Source: Variovorax paradoxus (GTDB lineage Bacteria; Pseudomonadota; Gammaproteobacteria; Burkholderiales; Burkholderiaceae_C). Taken from it: a DNA stretch of 64,000 nt. The stretch lies in assembly GCF_030815855.1 (NCBI RefSeq), contig NZ_JAUSXG010000001.1:682001-746000 (forward strand). Reading direction: 5' to 3'. Positions within the stretch are counted from its first letter, which is position 1, and every line of letters starts with the position of its first letter. Below the pieces are notes generated by a model, which was not told the DNA's origin, did no database searches, and saw nothing but the letters and a program-made list of their open reading frames with translations. Of the stretch, positions 33,694 through 44,311 are shown in pieces. The translations under genes and the position numbers were made by a program.

Positions 33694-33725
33694 AAAAACG
33701 CCCCGCTGCGTGCTGCAGCGAGGCG
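33694..33725 (-). terminator. Rho-independent terminator of maeB
   Basis: Read on the minus strand, CGCCTCGCTGC pairs with GCAGCGGGGCG around AGCAC with a single wobble pair, and the stem is followed directly by TTTTT. It begins 24 bases after the maeB stop codon. This is the clearest intrinsic terminator in the window. Confidence 0.9.
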
Positions 33726-33748
33726 TCGGTTCAGGGAAGGCGACGAGG

Positions 33749-36052
33749 CTACTTCAGCGCCGTCGTCGCATTCGCCACCGCCAGCGCCGTCATGTTGACG
33801 ACGCGCCGCACGGTCGATGAAGGCGTGAGCACATGCGCCGACCCCGAGGCGCCCAGCAGGATCGGCCCGACCGTGATGCCGTTGGCGCCGGTCATCTTCA
33901 ACACGTTGTAGAGGATGTGGGCCGAGTCGAGGTTGGGGCACACCAGCAGGTTGGCTTCGCCGGTGAGCGTGGTCTCGGGCAGCGCGGTGCGGCGCACTTC
34001 TTCCGACAGCGCCGAGTCGCCGTGCATTTCGCCGTCGCATTCGATGTCGGGCGCCATGTGGGCGAACAGGTCGCGCGCGAGCCGCATCTTGCGCGCCGAG
34101 CCTCGGCTCGAGGTGCCGTAGTTCGAGTGCGAAAGAAAGGCCACCTTCGGCGGCAGCCCGAAGCGGCGCACCTCTTCGGCCGCCATGACGGCAATGCTGG
34201 CCAGCAGCTCGGCGCTCGGGTCTTCGTTCACGTTGGTGTCGGTAATGAACACCGTGCGCTTCTCGAGCGTGAGCGCGTTCAGCGTGGCGAAGCCCGGCGC
34301 GCCGGCCTTCAAGCCGATGAGGCTGCGGATGTGCTCCAGGTGCACGTCGAAGCGCCCGACCAGCCCGCAGATCATGGCGTCGGCATCGCCCAGATGCAGC
34401 ATCAGCGCGGCGATGATGGTGTTGGAGCGGCGCACCATGGTCTTGGCGGCCTCGGGCGTCACGCCGCGGCGGCCCATGATCCTGTGAAAGCTCTCCCAGT
34501 AGATGCGAAAGCGCGGATCGTCTTCAGGGTCGACGATTTCCACGTCGGTGCCGATGCGGATGTGCAGCCCGGCCTTCTTGATGCGCGCCTCGATCACCGC
34601 GGGGCGCCCCACCAGAATGGGTTGGGCGAGGCCTTCGTCCACGGCCAGTTGCGCCGCGCGCAGCACGCGTTCGTCTTCGCCCTCGGCATAGGCCACGCGC
34701 TTGGCGGCGGCGATCTTGGCGGCGCTGAACACCGGGCGCATGAACATGCCGGTCTGGTAGACGAAGCGCGTCAGGTGCTGGCGGTAGGCATCCATGTCCT
34801 CGATGGGTCGCGCGGCCACGCCGGAGGCGTGCGCAGCCTTGGCCACCGCCGGCGCAATGCGCAGGATGAGCCGCGAATCGAAGGGCTTGGGAATGATGTA
34901 GTCGGGCCCGAACGACAGTTCCTGCCCGGCATAGGCGGTGGCCACCTCTTCGCTGATGTCGGCCTTGGTGAGCTCGGCGATCTCGCGCACGCAGGCCAGC
35001 TTCATTTCTTCCGTGATCTTGCTGGCGCCGCAGTCGAGCGCGCCGCGGAAGATGTACGGGAAACACAGCACGTTGTTGACCTGGTTCGGGTAGTCCGAGC
35101 GGCCGGTGGCAATGATGCAGTCGGGCCGCACCGCCTTGGCGAGCTCGGGCCGGATCTCGGGCTCGGGGTTGGCCAGCGCCAGGATGATGGGCTGCGTGCC
35201 CATGGTCTTGACCATCTCGGCGCTCATCACGCCGGGGGCCGAGCAGCCGAGGAACACATCGGCGTCCTTCACCACGTCGGCCAGGGTGCGGGCGCCGGTG
35301 TCTTGCTGGGCATAGCGCGCCTTGGACTCGTCGAAGCCGCCTCCGCGGCCCATGTAGATCAGGCCCTTGGAATCGCAGGCGTAGATGTTGGCCGGCTTGG
35401 CGCCCAGGCCCACCATCACGTCGAGGCAGGCGATGGCGGCCGCGCCGGCGCCCGAGACGGCGATCTTCACTTCTTCGATCTTCTTGCCGACGAGTTCGAG
35501 TCCGTTGAGCAGCGCCGCGGCCGAGATGATGGCCGTGCCGTGCTGGTCGTCGTGGAACACCGGAATGTTCATGCGCTCGCGCAGCTTCCTCTCGATGTAG
35601 AAGCACTCGGGCGCCTTGATGTCCTCGAGGTTGATGCCGCCCAGCGTGGGCTCCAGCGCCGCGATGATGTCGACCAGCTTGTCGGGGTCGTTCTCGGCCA
35701 GTTCGATGTCGAACACGTCGATGCCGGCGAATTTCTTGAACAGGCAGCCTTTGCCTTCCATCACCGGCTTGGCCGCCAGCGGGCCGATGTTGCCCAGGCC
35801 CAGCACCGCCGTGCCGTTGGTGACAACGCCCACCAGGTTGCCGCGCGCAGTGAAGTCGGCCGCCAGCGACGGGTCCGCGGCAATGTCGAGGCAGGGGTAG
35901 GCCACGCCGGGCGAATAGGCCAGCGACAGGTCGCGCTGGTTCAGGAGCGGCTTGGTCGGCGTGATCGAGATCTTGCCTCTGACGGGCGAGCGGTGGTATT
36001 CGCGCGCTGCTTCGCGAAGAGCTTCTTCTGCGGGGGAGAGGGGTGCAGCCAT
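33749..36052 (-). CDS. maeB: NADP-dependent malic enzyme with C-terminal phosphotransacetylase-like domain
   Basis: A 767-residue fusion of the MaeB type. The malic domain (about residues 1-430) has [51 protein letters not shown], the catalytic Lys region [21 protein letters not shown] and an NADP fold at [17 protein letters not shown]. The C-terminal third resembles phosphotransacetylase ([20 protein letters not shown] to [36 protein letters not shown]); in known MaeB enzymes this part binds acetyl-CoA as a regulator and lacks PTA activity. The enzyme decarboxylates malate to pyruvate with NADPH formation. A strong terminator follows. Confidence 0.95.
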   Translation of the reverse strand: MAAPLSPAEEALREAAREYHRSPVRGKISITPTKPLLNQRDLSLAYSPGVAYPCLDIAADPSLAADFTARGNLVGVVTNGTAVLGLGNIGPLAAKPVMEGKGCLFKKFAGIDVFDIELAENDPDKLVDIIAALEPTLGGINLEDIKAPECFYIERKLRERMNIPVFHDDQHGTAIISAAALLNGLELVGKKIEEVKIAVSGAGAAAIACLDVMVGLGAKPANIYACDSKGLIYMGRGGGFDESKARYAQQDTGARTLADVVKDADVFLGCSAPGVMSAEMVKTMGTQPIILALANPEPEIRPELAKAVRPDCIIATGRSDYPNQVNNVLCFPYIFRGALDCGASKITEEMKLACVREIAELTKADISEEVATAYAGQELSFGPDYIIPKPFDSRLILRIAPAVAKAAHASGVAARPIEDMDAYRQHLTRFVYQTGMFMRPVFSAAKIAAAKRVAYAEGEDERVLRAAQLAVDEGLAQPILVGRPAVIEARIKKAGLHIRIGTDVEIVDPEDDPRFRIYWESFHRIMGRRGVTPEAAKTMVRRSNTIIAALMLHLGDADAMICGLVGRFDVHLEHIRSLIGLKAGAPGFATLNALTLEKRTVFITDTNVNEDPSAELLASIAVMAAEEVRRFGLPPKVAFLSHSNYGTSSRGSARKMRLARDLFAHMAPDIECDGEMHGDSALSEEVRRTALPETTLTGEANLLVCPNLDSAHILYNVLKMTGANGITVGPILLGASGSAHVLTPSSTVRRVVNMTALAVANATTALK

Positions 36053-36153
36053 GAAATGTCTCCTTGTTTCTGACGGGCAATGAGGCTACCGCAAAAGCAT
36101 GGCTCGTTCCCAAAGGGGAAATGCCGAAAACGCCTGAACCCATAGCTTGCGCG

Positions 36154-36171
36154 GAACCGAAGCGCCGGTTC
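36154..36171. promoter_or_regulatory. Dyad in the maeB / halogenase-like gene divergent region
   Basis: GAACCG at 36154-36159 is mirrored by CGGTTC at 36166-36171. It lies in the 242-base gap between two divergent genes, followed by GCTAAACT that may contain a -10 element for the rightward gene. Weak evidence. Confidence 0.3.
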
Positions 36172-36294
36172 GCTAAACTCCGAAAGTGTTGGCCAAGGGC
36201 AACCAAGGTTAAACAAGGCAATGCAGAGCCGTGCAGCCAAGGCGGCCGGTCATCGTCAATCAAGACACACAAAGACAACAAAGAGGGGCAGCGC

Positions 36295-37635
36295 ATGACA
36301 CCCGGAGCTTTCACCACCAACGACCCCGACGTCGTGGTCATCGGCGGCGGGCCTTCGGGCTCCACCGTGGCGGCGCTGCTCGCGGACAAGGGCCACGACG
36401 TGGTGCTGATCGAGAAGGCGCAGCATCCGCGCTTTCACATCGGCGAATCGTTGCTGCCGATGAACATGCCGCTGTTCGACCGGTTGGGCGTGCGCACCGA
36501 GGTCGAGGCCATCGGCATCAAGAAGCACGGCGCCGAGTTCGTCTCGCCGTGGCACGACCACACGAGCCACTTCGATTTCGGCGAAGCGATGGACAAGAGC
36601 TTTCCGTACGCGGTGCATGTGCGCCGCTCCGAATTCGACGAACTGCTGTTCCGCCACGCCGGCAAGCGCGGCGCGCGCACCTTCGAAGGCCAGCGCGTCA
36701 CCGGTGTCGACATGGAGGCCGGCAAGGGCAGCCCCGACAACCGCCCGCTGGTGAAGGTGAAGGCCGACGACGGCACCGAGACCAGCTGGCGCCCGCGCTT
36801 CGTGATCGATGCCAGCGGGCGCGACACGCTGCTGTCGAACCAGTTCGACGCCAAGCAGCGCAACCGCAAGCACGCGAGCGCGGCGCTGTACGGCCACTTC
36901 GCCAATGCCGAGCGCCGGCCGGGCCGCTTCGAGGGCAACATTTCGCTCTTCTGGTTCGACCACGGCTGGTTCTGGTACATCCCGCTGAAGGACGGCACCG
37001 TGAGCGTGGGCGCCGTGGCCTCGCCCGCCTACTTCAAGCGCCGCCAGGGCAAGTCGCTCGAAGGGTTCCTCATGGAAACCATCGCGCTCGCGCCCAAGCT
37101 GGCCGCGCGCCTGAAGAACGCCACGTTGATGGAGGGCGCCACCACCACCGGCAACTACGCCTACGACTCCAAGTTCTGCCGCGGCGACCGCTTCATGATG
37201 GTCGGCGACGCCTATGCCTTCGTCGACCCGATGTTCTCCTCGGGCGTGTACCTGGCGATGAACAGCGGCTTCGAAGCCGCCACGGCGGCCGATCACTGGC
37301 TCAAGGGCGAGGCGAAGGAAGCCGAGAAGGCTTTCCGCCGCTACGAGAAGATCATGAAGCACGGGCCGAAGATGTTCTCGTGGTTCATCTACCGCATCAC
37401 CTCGCCGGCCATTCGCCGGCTCTTCATGGCGCCGCGCAACATCTGGCGCATGCAGGAGGCGCTCTTGTCCATACTGGCTGGCGACCTGTTCCGCGACACG
37501 CCCATCGGCCCGCGCTTCTGGGGCTTCAAGGTGACCTACTACGTCTCGTGCATCGGCATCCTGCCGCAGGCCGTGAAGACCTGGGCATGGCGCCGGCGCA
37601 ACCTGAAAGAGTCCCTGGAAGCAGCAAAGACCTGA
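36295..37635 (+). CDS. FAD-dependent monooxygenase of the flavin-dependent halogenase family
   Basis: A 446-residue flavoprotein. The FAD-binding motif DVVVIGGGPSGSTVAALLADKGHDVVLIEK opens the protein and HIGESLLP follows at residues 48-54. Two halogenase hallmarks are present: W225-F-W227-Y-I-P230 fits WxWxIP, and FVDPMFSSGVYLAMNSG fits the FxPxFSxG region. Lys76/Lys77 in IKKHGAEF occupy the position of the catalytic Lys near residue 79 of tryptophan halogenases. AGAGGGG lies before the ATG. No biosynthetic cluster or flavin reductase is adjacent, so the substrate is not obvious. A role as a non-halogenating monooxygenase remains possible. Confidence 0.8.
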   Translation: MTPGAFTTNDPDVVVIGGGPSGSTVAALLADKGHDVVLIEKAQHPRFHIGESLLPMNMPLFDRLGVRTEVEAIGIKKHGAEFVSPWHDHTSHFDFGEAMDKSFPYAVHVRRSEFDELLFRHAGKRGARTFEGQRVTGVDMEAGKGSPDNRPLVKVKADDGTETSWRPRFVIDASGRDTLLSNQFDAKQRNRKHASAALYGHFANAERRPGRFEGNISLFWFDHGWFWYIPLKDGTVSVGAVASPAYFKRRQGKSLEGFLMETIALAPKLAARLKNATLMEGATTTGNYAYDSKFCRGDRFMMVGDAYAFVDPMFSSGVYLAMNSGFEAATAADHWLKGEAKEAEKAFRRYEKIMKHGPKMFSWFIYRITSPAIRRLFMAPRNIWRMQEALLSILAGDLFRDTPIGPRFWGFKVTYYVSCIGILPQAVKTWAWRRRNLKESLEAAKT

Positions 37636-37644
37636 GCCGCAGGC

Positions 37645-38553
37645 TCAGTCCGGCGTGACCGTGTGCTGCGCCAGTGCTTCGAGCGCGCGCACCAGTGCCG
37701 AGTGGTCCTGCTGGCCGTGGCCCAGCGCCGCGCAGGCGTTCATCAGCTGCGCCGCGCCCGCCGTCTGCGGCAGGGCCACACCCAGCGCCCTTGCGCTCTG
37801 CAGCGCGAGGTTCAGGTCCTTCTGGTGCAGCGAGATGCGGAAGCCCGGCGCGAAGGTGCGCTTGATCATGCGTTCGCCGTGCACCTCGAGAATGCGCGAA
37901 CTCGCGAAGCCGCCCATCAGCGCCTGGCGCACCTTGGCCGGATCGGCGCCCGCCTTGGAGGCGAACAGCAGCGCCTCGCCCACCGCCGCGATGTTCAGCG
38001 CCACGATGATCTGGTTGGCCACCTTGCAGACCTGGCCGTCGCCCACGTTGCCCACCAGCGTGACGTTCTTGCCCATCTTCTCGAGCAGCGGACGCACGCG
38101 GCCGAACGTGCCTTCGTCGCCGCCGCACATGATGGTGAGGCTCGCGGCCTTGGCGCCCACCTCGCCGCCCGAGACCGGCGCGTCGATGTAGCCGCAGCCG
38201 AGCGCGATGATGCGTTTGGCGAAGCCCTTGGTGGCAATCGGATCGATGGAGCTGCAGTCGACCACGATCTTGCCGCGCGAATCCTTCAGGCCTTCGGCCA
38301 CGCCCAGCGTGCCCGGCTCGCCGAACAGCACTTTCTCCACGTCGGGCGTGTCGGGCACCATGATGAAGATGATGTCGGCCTGGCGTGCCACCTCGGCCGC
38401 CGAGGCGCAGATGGTGGCCTTCGAGATGAAGGGCTCGGGCGTGTTGCCCTGGGTGTTCACGTACAGCTGGTGTCCCGCGTCGAGCAGGTGGCCCGCCATG
38501 GGCGCGCCCATGATGCCGAGGCCGATGAATCCGATTTTTTGAGATTGCGACAT
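37645..38553 (-). CDS. glxR: 2-hydroxy-3-oxopropionate (tartronate semialdehyde) reductase
   Basis: A 302-residue beta-hydroxyacid dehydrogenase: Rossmann motif IGFIGLGIMGAPMAGHLLDAGH, substrate loop YIDAPVSGGEVGAKAASLTIMCGG, catalytic Lys in GQVCKVANQIIVALN. It reduces tartronate semialdehyde to D-glycerate. It is the third gene behind gcl and hyi on the minus strand, the standard order for glyoxylate assimilation, which makes GlxR the secure choice among the superfamily's many activities. Confidence 0.93.
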   Translation of the reverse strand: MSQSQKIGFIGLGIMGAPMAGHLLDAGHQLYVNTQGNTPEPFISKATICASAAEVARQADIIFIMVPDTPDVEKVLFGEPGTLGVAEGLKDSRGKIVVDCSSIDPIATKGFAKRIIALGCGYIDAPVSGGEVGAKAASLTIMCGGDEGTFGRVRPLLEKMGKNVTLVGNVGDGQVCKVANQIIVALNIAAVGEALLFASKAGADPAKVRQALMGGFASSRILEVHGERMIKRTFAPGFRISLHQKDLNLALQSARALGVALPQTAGAAQLMNACAALGHGQQDHSALVRALEALAQHTVTPD

Positions 38554-38586
38554 GTCTTCAGTTTCCTTGGATGCTGTTGTCTGGGT

Positions 38587-39372
38587 TCACTTCTGCTGGG
38601 TCAGGGCTTGGCGCCAACCCAGACCATCGACGGTGTCGGTGCGCGGCTTGTATTCGCAGCCGATCCAGCCGTCGTAGCCAATCGCATCGATGTGCTTGAA
38701 GAGCCACGGGTAGTTGATTTCGCCCGTGCCCGGCTCGCCGCGCCCGGGGTTGTCGGCCAGCTGGATGTGGCCGATGCGCGCGAGGTGCTTCGACAGCGTG
38801 TTGCCGAGTTCGCCCTCCATGCGCTGCGCGTGGTAGATGTCGTACTGCACCTTCAGGTTGGGAGAGCCCACTTCGTCGATCAGCGCCAGCGCTTGGTCGG
38901 TGCGCGTGAGGAAGAAGCCCGGAATGTCGAAGGTGTTGATCGGCTCGATCAAGAACCGCAGGCCGGCCGCTTCGAGTTCGCGGGAGGCAAGGCGCAGGTT
39001 CTCGACCACCGTCTTGTGCGCGGTCTCGGTGCTCACGCCGGCCGGCACCTTGCCGACCAGGCAGTTGAGCTGCGGGCAGCCCAGCGCCGTGGCGTAGTCG
39101 ATGGCCATGGCAATGCCTTCGCGGAACTCGCCCGTGCGGTCCGGGTGGCAGGCGATGCCGCGCTCGCCCTTGTCCCAGTCGCCGGCCGGCAGGTTGTGCA
39201 GCACCTGCTGCAAACCGTTGGCGCGCAGAGCCGCGGTGAGCTCCTTCTTTTCGAAGGGGTAGGGGAACAGGTATTCCACGGCCTCGAAGCCGGCCTTGGC
39301 GGCGGCCTCGAAGCGTTGCATGAATGGCAGCTCGGTGAAGAGCATCGTGAGGTTGGCTGCGAACTTGGGCAT
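38587..39372 (-). CDS. hyi: Hydroxypyruvate isomerase
   Basis: A 261-residue TIM barrel of the xylose isomerase-like group. Signatures are FAANLTMLFTELPFMQRFEAAAKAGFEAVEYLFPY, the metal ligands in LIEPINTFDIPGFFL and KVQYDIYHAQRMEG, IGHIQLADNPGRGEPGTGEINYPWLF, and GCEYKPR. It interconverts hydroxypyruvate and tartronate semialdehyde. It lies between gcl and glxR with short gaps of 16 and 33 bases. Confidence 0.93.
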   Translation of the reverse strand: MPKFAANLTMLFTELPFMQRFEAAAKAGFEAVEYLFPYPFEKKELTAALRANGLQQVLHNLPAGDWDKGERGIACHPDRTGEFREGIAMAIDYATALGCPQLNCLVGKVPAGVSTETAHKTVVENLRLASRELEAAGLRFLIEPINTFDIPGFFLTRTDQALALIDEVGSPNLKVQYDIYHAQRMEGELGNTLSKHLARIGHIQLADNPGRGEPGTGEINYPWLFKHIDAIGYDGWIGCEYKPRTDTVDGLGWRQALTQQK

Positions 39373-39388
39373 CTTTGTGTCTCTTCGT

Positions 39389-41182
<1,794 letters not shown>

Positions 41183-41259
41183 GGGACTGTCTCCATTAAG
41201 TGACGTCCACTGTAGGAAGCGGAGGTCATTCGAAGAAGATGGCTGGGAACCATAAAACC

Positions 41260-41276
41260 TATTCCGCGCTGGAATA
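41260..41276. promoter_or_regulatory. Putative LysR-type operator upstream of gcl
   Basis: TATTCC at 41260-41265 and GGAATA at 41271-41276 form a perfect dyad around GCGCT, with the T-N11-A pattern inside. It lies 78 bases upstream of gcl and 18 upstream of the lysR start, so the regulator could both activate gcl and repress itself. Confidence 0.7.
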
Positions 41277-41294
41277 AGTGATTACCATCGGCCC

Positions 41295-42197
41295 ATGGAC
41301 AGACTGTTGGCAATGGAAATGTTCGTGCGCGTGGTCGAGACCGGCAGCTTCTCGAAGGCGGCGCTCGAGTTCCACACCACCCAGCCCACCGTGACCAAGC
41401 AGGTGGCGGCCACGGAGGCGCGCCTGAAGGTGCGGCTGCTCAACCGCAACACGCGCGGCGTGAGCCTGACCGAACCGGGCGCGCTCTACTACGAGAAGTG
41501 CAAGAGCATCGTGCGCGAGGCCGCGGAGGCCGACAGCATCGTGCAGCTGCGCCAGAACCAGGCGCAGGGCTTGCTGCGCATCGGCACCTCGGTGGCCTTC
41601 GGCCGCCGCGTGGTGGTGCCGCTGGCGCTCGAGTACATGCGGCGGCATCCGCAGGTGCAGCTCGACCTGAGCTTCGAGGACCGCTACGTCGACCTGATCG
41701 CGCAGGGCATCGACGTGGCCATCCGCATGGGCAAGCTGGCCGATTCATCGCTGGGGGCGCGCTATCTGGGCACCAATCCCTGGGCCATGGTTGCAGCGCC
41801 GGGCTACCTGAAGAAGCACGGCACGCCCAAGCGCGCGCAGGACCTGAGCGCGCATGTGGCGCTCATCTACAGCAGCGTGGTGGGCGACGAGTTCTGGCGC
41901 ATGCACACGCCCAAGGGCGATCCGGTGACGGTGCCCGTCTCGGGCCGCTTCCGCTCCAACAACCTTTCCGCCGTGTTGGCCGCGGCACGCGACGGCCTCG
42001 GCATTGCGCTCATGCCGCGCTACGTGGCGAGCGAGTCGCTGGCCTCGGGCAAGGTGCTCGAAGTGCTCGGCGACCACAAGCTGCCCGAGCAGGAGATCCA
42101 CGCCGTCTTTCCCTCGCCCAAGCTGGTACCGGGCAAGGTGTCGGGCTTCGTGGCTTTCCTGCAGGGGCGGTTCGACGAGGGGTGGTGGGGCGACTGA
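41295..42197 (+). CDS. LysR family regulator, divergent from gcl
   Basis: A 300-residue LysR protein. The helix-turn-helix is in MEMFVRVVETGSFSKAALEFHTTQPTVTKQVAATEARLKVRLLNRNTRGVSLTEPG, and the effector domain from about residue 90 is of the CrgA/AaeR-like group (LRIGTSVAFGRRVVVPLALEYMRRHPQVQLDLSFEDRYVDLIAQGIDVAIRMG). Its position opposite gcl-hyi-glxR with a LysR-type dyad between makes it the likely regulator of glyoxylate assimilation. Confidence 0.92.
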   Translation: MDRLLAMEMFVRVVETGSFSKAALEFHTTQPTVTKQVAATEARLKVRLLNRNTRGVSLTEPGALYYEKCKSIVREAAEADSIVQLRQNQAQGLLRIGTSVAFGRRVVVPLALEYMRRHPQVQLDLSFEDRYVDLIAQGIDVAIRMGKLADSSLGARYLGTNPWAMVAAPGYLKKHGTPKRAQDLSAHVALIYSSVVGDEFWRMHTPKGDPVTVPVSGRFRSNNLSAVLAAARDGLGIALMPRYVASESLASGKVLEVLGDHKLPEQEIHAVFPSPKLVPGKVSGFVAFLQGRFDEGWWGD

Positions 42198-42218
42198 CCG
42201 CGCCCACCATCTTCTCTG

Positions 42219-43718
42219 TCAGGCCGGCACGAAGGCGCCGTGCAGGCCCAGCGGCAGTGTGTACGGCAACGTGGCCTGCGCCACCGGGCCGGCCGCCAGA
42301 TTGTCGGCCGCAAAGCACGAGAGCAGCGTTTTCTGCTGGCCGAAGTCGAGCACCGTGCCGAGCACCCAACCGGGCCTCGCGCCGTCCGGAATGAAGATGT
42401 GTTCTTCCACGATGGCCTGCCTGCCGTAGGCAAAGCGCTGGCTGCGGCCGGTCTCGACGTTGGTGCGCGCGACGGCACCGAAGCCGGGCTGGTCCGGCCT
42501 GCCCTGGGTCGCATGGACCACATGGCGGTGCCGCAACCCGACGCGGCGCGGATCGATGCGCGGAAACTCGGCATCGAGCGCCAGCGCACTCTGTGTGGCG
42601 CGCCCGGTGCGCAGGTTCATGGTGGCAACTGTCAGGTGCGGATCGGCGCGCTTCACCCAGCGCCCGCGCATCACCTCGCGGTTGGTGGTGAACACCGAAT
42701 CGGCATTCTCAGAGCGCACGTAGTCGATATGGATCAGCGTGCCGCCCGGCGTGTCTTCTTCCCAGGCATTGCCCACATGGAACAGAAAACCGGCCGGCAG
42801 CGTCAGCAGCTGGCGGCGCTCCCAGTTCCGCTTGTCGATCACCAGCACGCGCATCTGCAGCTCGGGCCGCCAGACATGCGCATCGAGAAAACTCGCGCCG
42901 GCCTCCTTGCGTTTGCTGTCGTAGACCAGCGGCGGCATCAGGAACACCAGGTGCCGTTCGGTCACCGCGAAGTCGTGGATCATCGGCAGATCGGGCACCG
43001 GCATCGCGGTGGCGCGGCGCAGAGTGCCGTCGGGCGCGATTTCGTACAGCGCCAGCATGCTCTGGCCCGCGCTGACGCCGAAGTTCCACACCGTGCCGTC
43101 GGGATCCACTCTGGGGTGGGCCGAAAAGGGCATGCCCGCGAGATCGAGGCGCCAGGTCTTCACGCCCAGCGTCTCCAGCGTGCGTGCATCGAGCCGCGTG
43201 GCCGAGCCACCTTCCCACAGCGCCAGCACCTCGCCCTGTATCGGCAGCACGTTGGTGTTGGCGACATTGATGCTGTCCGGCGAGGTCGGCGGCTCGGCGC
43301 CCGGCGGCATGGTGCCGAAGCCCTCGGCCAGCCGGCGCCCGGCGCGCAGCTCGGCCACGCGCTTGGGTGTGGCGACATAGCGGCCCTGGTGCCGCACGTC
43401 GGTGCCTTCGATCGTGAAGCGATACACCATGCCGTCGCCGTCGAACCAGTGGCGATAGCGCTCGCCGCCGAGGTCGTGCCCCGCCGGGCCGTTGCGGAAC
43501 AGCGTGCCGGCGACGGCATCGGGAAAGCGCCCGCGCACGGTGGCGCGGGTGAGCGGCAAGTCGCCGGGCGGCGTGGCGAAGCCGGATTTCCACGGCGTGC
43601 CGGCGGCTTCGAATTCGGTTTGCCAGTCGTCGGCACCGTTGGTGGCGCGTGCCAGTGCAGGCAGGAGGGGCAGGGCGCCGGCCGTCGCGAGCAGGCGCAG
43701 GAGTTCGCGTCGTTCCAT
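42219..43718 (-). CDS. Carotenoid oxygenase family protein, exported
   Basis: A 499-residue member of the carotenoid cleavage dioxygenase/RPE65 family. The four iron His residues are recognisable: PFSAHPRVD, MIHDFAVT, LFHVGNAWEE and, at the C-terminus, GLHGAFVPA. The N-terminal MERRELLRLLATAGALPLLPALARA looks like a Tat-type export signal, which is not common for this family. Members cleave double bonds in carotenoids, stilbenes or lignin-derived phenolics. It follows a DUF2141 gene by seven bases, so the two are probably co-expressed. No carotenoid biosynthesis gene is in the window, which favours a phenylpropanoid-type substrate, but this is a guess. Confidence 0.88.
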   Translation of the reverse strand: MERRELLRLLATAGALPLLPALARATNGADDWQTEFEAAGTPWKSGFATPPGDLPLTRATVRGRFPDAVAGTLFRNGPAGHDLGGERYRHWFDGDGMVYRFTIEGTDVRHQGRYVATPKRVAELRAGRRLAEGFGTMPPGAEPPTSPDSINVANTNVLPIQGEVLALWEGGSATRLDARTLETLGVKTWRLDLAGMPFSAHPRVDPDGTVWNFGVSAGQSMLALYEIAPDGTLRRATAMPVPDLPMIHDFAVTERHLVFLMPPLVYDSKRKEAGASFLDAHVWRPELQMRVLVIDKRNWERRQLLTLPAGFLFHVGNAWEEDTPGGTLIHIDYVRSENADSVFTTNREVMRGRWVKRADPHLTVATMNLRTGRATQSALALDAEFPRIDPRRVGLRHRHVVHATQGRPDQPGFGAVARTNVETGRSQRFAYGRQAIVEEHIFIPDGARPGWVLGTVLDFGQQKTLLSCFAADNLAAGPVAQATLPYTLPLGLHGAFVPA

Positions 43719-43725
43719 GCGAGCC

Positions 43726-44160
43726 TCAGCGCAGCTGAATGGCGGTCTGGAGATCGGCAGACTCGACGTTGAGCGCGGCCGCCTCGAAGTCGGGCGCGCC
43801 GCGGTTGCCCTTGGCGTCGTTCGAGAAGCCGTAGCGCTCGATGGGCATGCCCACCAGGTTGGTGTCGAGCTTGCCGTTGCCGTTCTCGTCGGCGAACACG
43901 CGCAGCGCGTAGCGGCCGGGCGCCAGGCCGTTGAAGCGGAGCTGGGCCGCGCCGGCGCGCAGGGGGACGGTTTGCGCAGCCAGCGACTTGCCGCCGGCAA
44001 AAGCCGCGGCGCTGTCGTACAGCGCCACGTAGAGCGTGGCTTCGGTGGCGGGGCCGCCGGCCACGTTCAGGCTCAAGTCGGCCGCGAGCGCGGCCAGCGG
44101 TGAAAGGAGCGCGGCGGCGCACAGGGCGCGCACGCCCGGTCGGGGCAAAAGAAAGTTCAT
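43726..44160 (-). CDS. DUF2141 family exported protein
   Basis: A 144-residue protein with a signal peptide (RALCAAALLSPLAALA) and a single beta-sandwich domain of the DUF2141 type: EATLYVALYDSAAAF, GLAPGRYALRVFADENGNGKLDTNLVGMPIERYGFSNDA. The DxNxNGxLD segment may bind calcium. DUF2141 genes are often neighbours of carotenoid oxygenase genes, as here (seven bases apart), though the reason is not known. Confidence 0.88.
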   Translation of the reverse strand: MNFLLPRPGVRALCAAALLSPLAALAADLSLNVAGGPATEATLYVALYDSAAAFAGGKSLAAQTVPLRAGAAQLRFNGLAPGRYALRVFADENGNGKLDTNLVGMPIERYGFSNDAKGNRGAPDFEAAALNVESADLQTAIQLR

Positions 44161-44245
44161 CGGAGAGACCTCGTTGGAAGTTGGAGGCCTCGACGATCTC
44201 GCAGGCGCCGTGTGCCGGCCAGCGCAATGCGACGAAATGCGGAAT

Positions 44246-44264
44246 GCGCGCGCCGAACGCGCGC
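44246..44264 (-). terminator. GC-rich hairpin after the AI-2E family gene
   Basis: GCGCGCG pairs with CGCGCGC around a loop that reads TTCGG on the minus strand. It lies about 50 bases after the permease stop. Only scattered T residues follow, so it is a weak terminator candidate; it may instead be a leader structure of the DUF2141 gene. Confidence 0.3.
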
Positions 44265-44311
44265 CGGCAGCGCAGGACGCGCGCACCTCTGAATGGGCGC
44301 GCCGGCGTGCT

